Positions 58,625-64,000 of a stretch of 64,000 nt of DNA are shown here, piece by piece. The translations under genes and the position numbers were made by a program. How positions within the stretch are numbered: position 1 is the stretch's first letter; each line of letters begins with the position of its first letter. Source of the DNA: Tetracentron sinense (taxonomy: Eukaryota > Streptophyta > Magnoliopsida > Trochodendrales > Trochodendraceae); contig CM026562.1 in NCBI GenBank assembly GCA_015143295.1, forward strand, positions 14,350,041 to 14,414,040, written 5' to 3'. The notes under the pieces were generated by a model. It was not told where the DNA came from, did not search any database, and worked only from the letters and a program-made list of their open reading frames with translations.

Positions 58625-59720
58625 CACATGCGTAGATATCTATTTTATTATAATAAAATATATTATTTATTATAATAAAATTTATTATTTATTATAATAA
58701 TAAAATAATAGTATAAAATTTTGAGGGTCATTTGGAGGGAAATTTTAGGTATAGAACTTGGGGGGTATTTTAGAAATTAAAAAACTTGAGGGATGTTTTG
58801 AGTATAGAAACTGTAGAGGCATTTTGGAAATAAAAGAAAATAAATTAGGACATTTTAGGAAATAAAACTTGAGGAATATGTTTGGAACAAAAAAAAAAGA
58901 ATTAGGGGCATTTTGAAAAAAAAAAGAGGGCTTGAGGGATTGGTTATAGAAACTTGAGGGGCAAAATAGTATTAAATTTGTGGGTTATTTTGGGGAAAAT
59001 ATTTGAGGCACATTTTGGGTATAGAACATGAGAGGCATTTTGGAAACTAAAGAAACTTGAGGAGCATTTTGGGTATAAGGGTATTTTGAGTATAGACACT
59101 TTAGAGGCATTTCAAAACTAAAAGAAAATAACTTAGGACATTTTGTAAAATAAAACATGAGGAATATGATTGGAACAAAAAAAAGACTTATGGGCATTTT
59201 GAAAGAAAAAAAAATTAAGGATTAGATATAGAAACTTAAGGGGCAGTTTGGGGAAAAAATCTAGGGGCATTTTGGGTATAGAAAATTAACTTGAGGGGCA
59301 TTTAGGAACAAAAAATCTTGAGAGCATTTTGTGAAAAAACTTGAGGAACATCTTGAATATAGAAATTTTAGAGAATTTTGAAAATAAAGAAAATAATGTA
59401 GGGGTATTTTGAGAAATAAAATTGGAGGGACATATTGGGAGCCAAAAAAAACTTATGGGGTTGTTGGGTATATGTGAGATAGCGACCGGGTGTCTACAGT
59501 ATAGAAAATGACTTAGGGGCATTTTGAGAAGAAAACTTGAGCGCATTTTAGTTGTAGAAATTTCAAGGGAATTTTAGAAATAAAGAAAATAATATATGGA
59601 TATTATTTCAAATATAATTTGAGGGATATGTTAGGAGCAAAAAAAAAGAAAAAAAGGCATTTTGGATATAAACATTTGAGAGATTAGTGTCGGGAACAAA
59701 AAAATCATGGGTATTTTTGG
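58625..59720. repeat. AT run and degenerate GGGGCATTTTGG repeat field
   Basis: 58640-58715 is TTATTATAATAAAA simple repeat. From 58720 for 1 kb, words such as CTTGAGGGGCATTTTGGGTA and TATAGAAA recur every 30-45 bp. GACCGGGTGTCTACA at 59486-59500 resembles an Ogre-type LTR end. Together with the same words at 9060-9430, this points to decayed Ogre LTR sequence. Small minus-strand frames are artefacts. Confidence 0.55.
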
Positions 59721-59802
59721 TATAAATTCTTGATTGAACATTTTTGTCTTTTGTGAGTTCTCTTTTATATATAATAATAAATCATATATTTATATATAAA
59801 GA

Positions 59803-59943
59803 GTCTTGCTAGCCTTACTCTCAAACATTCTCTACTCTCAACCAAAAATCAACACATGCATGTCCTTGCTTTAGCTAAAAGCAAGCACATGTCCTTGCTT
59901 TAACATGTGTTAGTTTTTAGCTGAGAGAAGGGCTAACACGCCT
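59803..59943. mobile_element. Palindromic MITE M1
   Basis: GCTAGCCTTACTCTCA at the left pairs with TGAGAGAAGGGCTAACAC at the right. Inside, CCAAAAATCAACACATG pairs with CATGTGTTAGTTTTTAG, around GTCCTTGCTTT repeats. It belongs to the same family as M2. Confidence 0.65.
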
Positions 59944-59964
59944 CATATAAAAAATAACATCCAG

Positions 59965-60333
59965 GTTTACTATAAGAGTTGTAGGGAGTTGCCCAAGTAG
60001 AAAAGTGATAACTTAGCTGAGATAAGGATCGTTGAATGTCAAGGTGAGTCTCTCAGAGACACATAACAAAAAATCAGTTTTATCAAAAGTTTATAGACCG
60101 TTCAATCGAAGGTAGAAAAATTATTCATTTCTATAGCTTAGATAGGGTCTAGTGAACCCCATGGGGTTAATGTTGATAAATTAGGGTCTAATCAGACGGT
60201 TGGACTAATTTTTTGTTACTTTCCCTTGTGGAACCCACCTTGACATCAAAGTGTAGAAATCTCAAATAATCCGCCACATGTCCATTTTTCAGGTGACGCT
60301 CACTACAACTTACTTTACAACTATATATATAGT
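59965..60333. mobile_element. Long-arm MITE, copy 1
   Basis: About 365 bp. AGTTGTAGGGAGTT-like left end and CACTACAACTTACTTT right end. Inner pairs are TGAATGTCAAGGTGAGTCTC with CCCACCTTGACATCA. It shares TAGATAGGGTCTAGTGAACC and AATTAGGGTCTAATCAG with copy 2 at 63561. Confidence 0.65.
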
Positions 60334-60366
60334 CGTGCTAGCTCCCAACCAAAAACCAACACATGT
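60334..60366. mobile_element. MITE M2, left piece
   Basis: CGTGCTAGCTCCCAACCAAAAACCAACACATGT-class left end. The element continues at 62433-62498 and ends at about 63509 (TGAGAGTAGGGCTCTC). It is split by solo LTR N7 and by the hAT-like element. Confidence 0.6.
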
Positions 60367-62432
60367 TGGCACGACCCAAAATACCCCCTAAGAGTTAAGG
60401 ATACTTTGGCTCATAATGTGTCTTATCAAGCCATACCATCCTGTGAAATACATAAGGCATAACATAGCGGAAGCAATTTCAAAGCGGAAGTAACTTTCTA
60501 ATAACATAAACCTGTATATGATTACAAGTCTGAACCAACAGACAAAAAAACAAGTACAAAGTCTAAAGTGGACATTCCCCAGTTTCAAAGTACATAACCC
60601 TCAACCTTACATCACTCAACAATAGTCTAGATAGGGCCACCAATCTAGAGCTCCATCATCCTCATAATGATCCATGGTAGGCTCCGGCTCGTAGTACTCC
60701 TCCTCAACCCAAGGCTCGGGAGCAATGTCGAATATACCTGCCGAAGTCAACAATTCGGCTGAGCATGGAATACTCGGCGTATACAAGCTACTAGCTAACA
60801 GTGTTATAAAACATTAACATGCACACAGTTCATCAACTCATCTAAAATCATAGAGCGTAGAGCGAAAAAACATACTTCAAAACTTAACTTAGAAAATGTG
60901 TAGTTTCTAAACATAGTCTTATGAGCGTACTTTGAAATCAAATCTTACAAGTCCTTACGAGAAACCAAAACTTAGTTTATGAGTTCTTTTAAGAATCAAG
61001 ATTCTAATGAGAATCAAGATATTTGAGCTTATGAGATTCACTAGTTCTTATGAGATCTTTGTTTATAAGTCTTATGAGTTTCTTATGAGATTCCTTATGA
61101 GATACCTTACGAGCTTGTGAGATACCTTATGAGCTTATGAACTTATGAGTCAGACCTTAGCACCCATAAAAAGACTTAGAGCAAGGTATGTAAATACCCT
61201 TCATCGAATAGATAGAAGTGGGCTACCACGATCCTTGACCAACCTTCCCATTGGCATTATCAAATGTCCTATGAGATTTACTTTGAGCCAAGTGTGATAT
61301 ATCCTTGGATATACCCTACCCTTGACCAACCCTCAGTTTGGCTTTATCAATACTTATGAGCTTTTGAGCTTATGAGTTATGCTTAGAATTTCGGATACCC
61401 GTACTTATGAAAAAACTTCAAATCATGTGAGACAATAGTTCATAGAGTACTTGTGAGCATCATGGAATACTCATAAACCATAACCATTCAATTCATGTTT
61501 ATATAAGCTTGGAAACATCAAAGCAATTCATGGAATTTCCTTTCATAGAGGTAACATATGATACATGGGCTACTTAGCCTATTTTCACCAAAAATCCATT
61601 CATTTCAATTACTTAAATCAAGGAATTCATAACAAGGTAGAGAGTAGAGTGTATCTACATTTCTAATCGCCTAAAGCTTGAGAAGAACGCCTTGGAAGCA
61701 AGGTTCAAGCTTGAGGAAGGTCAGAAAGCGAGAATCCAGACTTTAACTTCGATCTTGGACAAGCCAAACCCTAGCTTCTCCCTTCTTTTCTCTCAACTTT
61801 CTCTCCAAAAAATTCTCTAAGGTGGTGTAAACCCTTAGCCCACGAAATGGGGTGTATTTTTAGGGTCTTGGGTTGCTAAAGACCCAAAACACCCTTAAAA
61901 TATCCTAAAATATTTCATCCAAGGCAAAATATAGAGGAGGAGTCGACCGGTGGTGTCAACCGATTAAAACTTGGGATTCTAGAAAAGAACCCCATACATT
62001 TTAGTGCGATCAGCGGTCGACCGGAGGTCATGACTGGTCAATTGGTAGTGGTGCGATTGACCGGTAAAGGACATCGGTCGACTGGTTGCCTATGGATCAA
62101 CCGGTTGCCTAGGGATCGACCGATCCCTTGAGCGATCGACTGGTTGGACTTTTGCCCTGTTCTACCTATTTTTCCCATTTTTCCACACTTAGACTTTTTC
62201 CTACTTATGCCTGAACACCTAGGAACATCAAAGAAGTGTCCTTAGAGCACATAACACATTCCATGACACCATGAACATAATTTGAAACTAAGACCCTCTT
62301 TCTCATTAAGACCAATCCATGAAAATTACATAAGGCTTTAGGCCTTCAAAACACTATTCACTATTCACTATTCACTGGCGCTATATACAGTCAACACGAA
62401 CAATGCCAAGCACAAAGTTCCGGGGTTCTACA
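60367..62432 (-). mobile_element. Solo LTR N7, minus strand, TSD CATGT
   Basis: 2066 bp, plus-strand ends TGGCACGACCCAAAATACCC and CCGGGGTTCTACA, flanked by CATGT at 60362-60366 and 62433-62437. On the minus strand: repeated CACTATT/AATAGTG words (62350-62385), palindrome cluster 61937-62150, weak TATA 61855-61862, TTATGAG repeats 61030-61160, stem-loop 60758-60776. It lies in MITE M2. No gene is present. Confidence 0.9.
61855..62150 (-). promoter_or_regulatory. N7 promoter: CGGTCGACCG palindromes
   Basis: CGGTCGACCG (62014-62023) is a perfect palindrome with many one- or two-base variants (ATCGGTCGACTGGTT, ATCAACCGGTT, GATCGACCGATC) over 61937-62150. A weak TATA-like TAAAAATA lies 75 bp downstream on the minus strand. 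Confidence 0.4.
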
Positions 62433-62437
62433 CATGT

Positions 62438-62498
62438 CCTTTTTGGCAAAAACCAACATCTATTCTTGCTTTAATAGATGTTGGTTTTTGGCTGAGTG
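62438..62498. mobile_element. MITE M2, central piece
   Basis: ACCAACATCTATT and AATAGATGTTGGT form a near-perfect hairpin. The last eight bases, GCTGAGTG, are the target site of the hAT-like element. Confidence 0.6.
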
Positions 62499-63490
62499 TA
62501 GACCTGTCAACTATCCGAATTATGATTCATATCAGTTTAAGCGGATATTTATTTGAATAGGTATCCAGCGGATCAGATACAGATATCCAATTGCATATCC
62601 AAATAATATTCAGAGTGGATACGGATATAGCATTATCCGCTCCGGTTAGTATTATGTTACATAACAAAAATACCCTTTTATACAATTATAAACCTTTAGG
62701 TAATATTGTAGTTTCTTTAACTAAATAAGGGTATTAGAGTAATTTTATCAATCCTATAAATAATAAGTTCCAAACCCTAAGTCTAACCTAAGAATTCCAT
62801 TCTATGTGTCGTCCTCTTCCCTCTCTCACCCTCTACTCTCCTCTCCTGTATCGTCCTCTTCTCTCCTACTGTCATCATGATCCTCTCATTTCTTCAAAGC
62901 TTTGTGAAGAAAGGTAAGATTGATGATGATTTTGGTTTTTAATCTCTTCATATTTTCTCATATTTTTATTTGTTTTCTCATGATTTTGGTTTGACCTTGA
63001 TGCACATGGTGGATCCAAACACGCACAAGTGTTAGCATTGAAAGTTCTGTCAGTGTTCGAGCTTTCAAGATCAATCATGGAAATCTTGGTTTTTGATTCA
63101 TCATCTAACCGAGTGAGTAAGCTTTTTTTAAAAAAATTTAATCAATAACTGAGTGGTAAGCTATGAGGTCATGGAAATCTCTCCCCCCTCTCCCCTGATT
63201 TCTAATTTATCAATGGCCCTTGGATTTCCCCATCAATGGCAATGAGAAAGAGCAAGAGAAAAAAGGCGAATTTCTTCTATTTCGGATACTATCCGAATTT
63301 GATTATTCGAATTCGTTTATTTAATTGGATGGATTCGGATAATTTCTGAATTCGAGTATTTAAACGAATTCAATACCCTTGTTTTAGTATCTGATGAATC
63401 TCGGAGCGGATTCGAATAGTGGTTTATATTAAACGGATTGGATACAGATATACCACTATCCGCTTCGAATCGTCCCCGTTGACAGCCCTA
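62499..63490 (+). mobile_element. hAT-like non-autonomous element, 992 bp
   Basis: Ends TAGACCTGTCAAC and GTTGACAGCCCTA are imperfect terminal inverted repeats of hAT type. The flanks GCTGAGTG (62491-62498) and GCTGAGAG (63491-63498) make an 8-bp target duplication with one mismatch, the hAT length. Both subterminal regions are rich in ATCCG and GGAT words. No transposase domain is visible. A TATA box, leader and short first-exon-like segment lie inside (62755-62914). The open frame 62875-63078 on the minus strand is not convincing. Confidence 0.75.
62755..62914 (+). promoter_or_regulatory. Promoter and first-exon-like segment in hAT-like element
   Basis: TATAAATA (62755-62762), a CT-rich leader (62805-62875), ATG at 62877, a 12-codon frame (MILSFLQSFVKK) and a consensus splice donor AAG/GTAAG at 62913/62914. 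It looks like the kept 5' end of a transposase gene or a captured host gene. No downstream exon is recognised. Confidence 0.35.
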
Positions 63491-63514
63491 GCTGAGAGTA
63501 GGGCTCTCTCTCTC

Positions 63515-63515
63515 C

Positions 63516-63560
<45 letters not shown>
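63515..63560. repeat. (TA)n then (GA)n simple repeat
   Basis: About nine TA units followed by about fourteen GA units, directly after the right end of MITE M2. Confidence 0.95.
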
Positions 63561-63562
<2 letters not shown>

Positions 63563-63925
63563 CCTACAAGTTGTAGTGATCAGTCCCTTAAAAAGTGAAC
63601 AAGTGGCACATTGTTTAAAAATTTCAATCGTTAGATGTCAAGGTGGGTCTCCTGAGATTGGTCACATGTTTTTACCTCATTCGATCGAATGTGGCAAAAT
63701 CATTCATTTCTATAGACTAGATAGGGTCTAGTGAACCCTATAGGATTAAGGGTGACAAATTAGGGTCTAATCAGCATGTCTTCAATCATAGTATTTTTTT
63801 GCACCGTATCTCCTATGGGACCTATCTTGACATCCAACAGTTAGAATCTCAAACAACCTGCCACATGTCTATTTTTCAAGGGAGCTGGTCTCTATAACTT
63901 ATAGTGAACATGCCAACAAGAACCA
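63561..63925. mobile_element. Long-arm MITE, copy 2
   Basis: Direct-orientation relative of 59965-60333. The left arm TGTAGTGATCAGTCCCTTAA, AAAGTGAACAAGTGGCA pairs with the right arm TGCCACATGTCTATTTTTCA. It shares TAGATAGGGTCTAGTGAACC. No coding frame is present. Confidence 0.65.
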
Positions 63926-63941
63926 CTCCCTATATATATGT

Positions 63942-64000
63942 GTTAGCCTCAAGTTTATAACCTTGGGTACCCTTAATAGTTTTGACAATAACATAATAAT
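63942..64000 (+). mobile_element. Start of another Sirevirus-like LTR (cut by window end)
   Basis: TGTTAGCCTCAAGTTTATAA and the following GTACCCTTAATAGTTTTGAC, AATAACATAATAAT match the LTR start at 52675 in order and spacing. Whether it is a solo LTR, a 5' LTR or a 3' LTR cannot be told here. Confidence 0.6.

Noticed and set aside
62875..63078. 67-residue minus frame in the hAT-like element
   Set aside because: Low-complexity Asn/Lys/Glu content and no transposase motif; the plus strand has better promoter and splice signals.

Overview
The window is nuclear DNA from a flowering plant, probably a eudicot. It holds one intact host gene, a PIN-family auxin efflux carrier on the minus strand at 53097-55828, inside a thick stack of nested transposable elements. 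The plant origin is clear from the PIN protein, its introns, Ty1/Copia and Ty3/Gypsy long-terminal-repeat (LTR) retrotransposons, and foldback MITEs. I saw no prokaryotic gene, rRNA, tRNA or CRISPR array. The species cannot be named from this sequence.

Layout. 1-5042: end of a Copia element (RNase H remnant and 2.1-kb 3' LTR) split by a minus-strand solo LTR. 5043-17218: a non-coding, minus-strand Ogre/Tat-like region with an LTR-internal-LTR-internal arrangement and several minisatellites. 17219-23056: Copia LTR pieces in both orientations, mixed with pieces of solo LTRs. 23057-52674: a decayed Sirevirus-type Copia element, including an env-like third ORF. It is interrupted by a 17.6-kb Gypsy element (23396-41039, TSD TTGTA) and by a solo LTR (41913-47517, TSD AAAAT). 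The Gypsy element carries three further insertions (TSDs ATATG, GATAC, ATTGA), and the solo LTR carries one (TSD AATTA). The Sirevirus 3' LTR fragment abuts the PIN 3' end. 56450-64000: intergenic DNA with foldback/MITE elements, a degenerate repeat field, a minus-strand solo LTR (TSD CATGT), a hAT-like element with an 8-bp TSD, and the start of another Sirevirus-like LTR.

How the parts work. Only the PIN gene looks functional. Its six exons splice in frame into 598 residues with the long central loop of plasma-membrane PINs. All retroelement reading frames carry stops, frameshifts or deletions. The solo LTRs form one diverged family with a shared plan: TGTAG..CCC start, GAATAGTG repeats, a cluster of palindromes, a TATA box, a copy-specific minisatellite, a GCTGAG/CTCAGC stem-loop, then GGGTATTTTGG..CA.

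The most unusual signal is the palindrome cluster. In most copies it lies about 45-110 bp upstream of the TATA box. Its best units are 10-14-bp perfect palindromes centred on TCGA whose arms differ from copy to copy (ACCGA, CTCGC, ACTCA, CGG). The same class (AGACG arms) recurs in the unrelated Sirevirus, just upstream of a TATA-like site and the env-like ORF.
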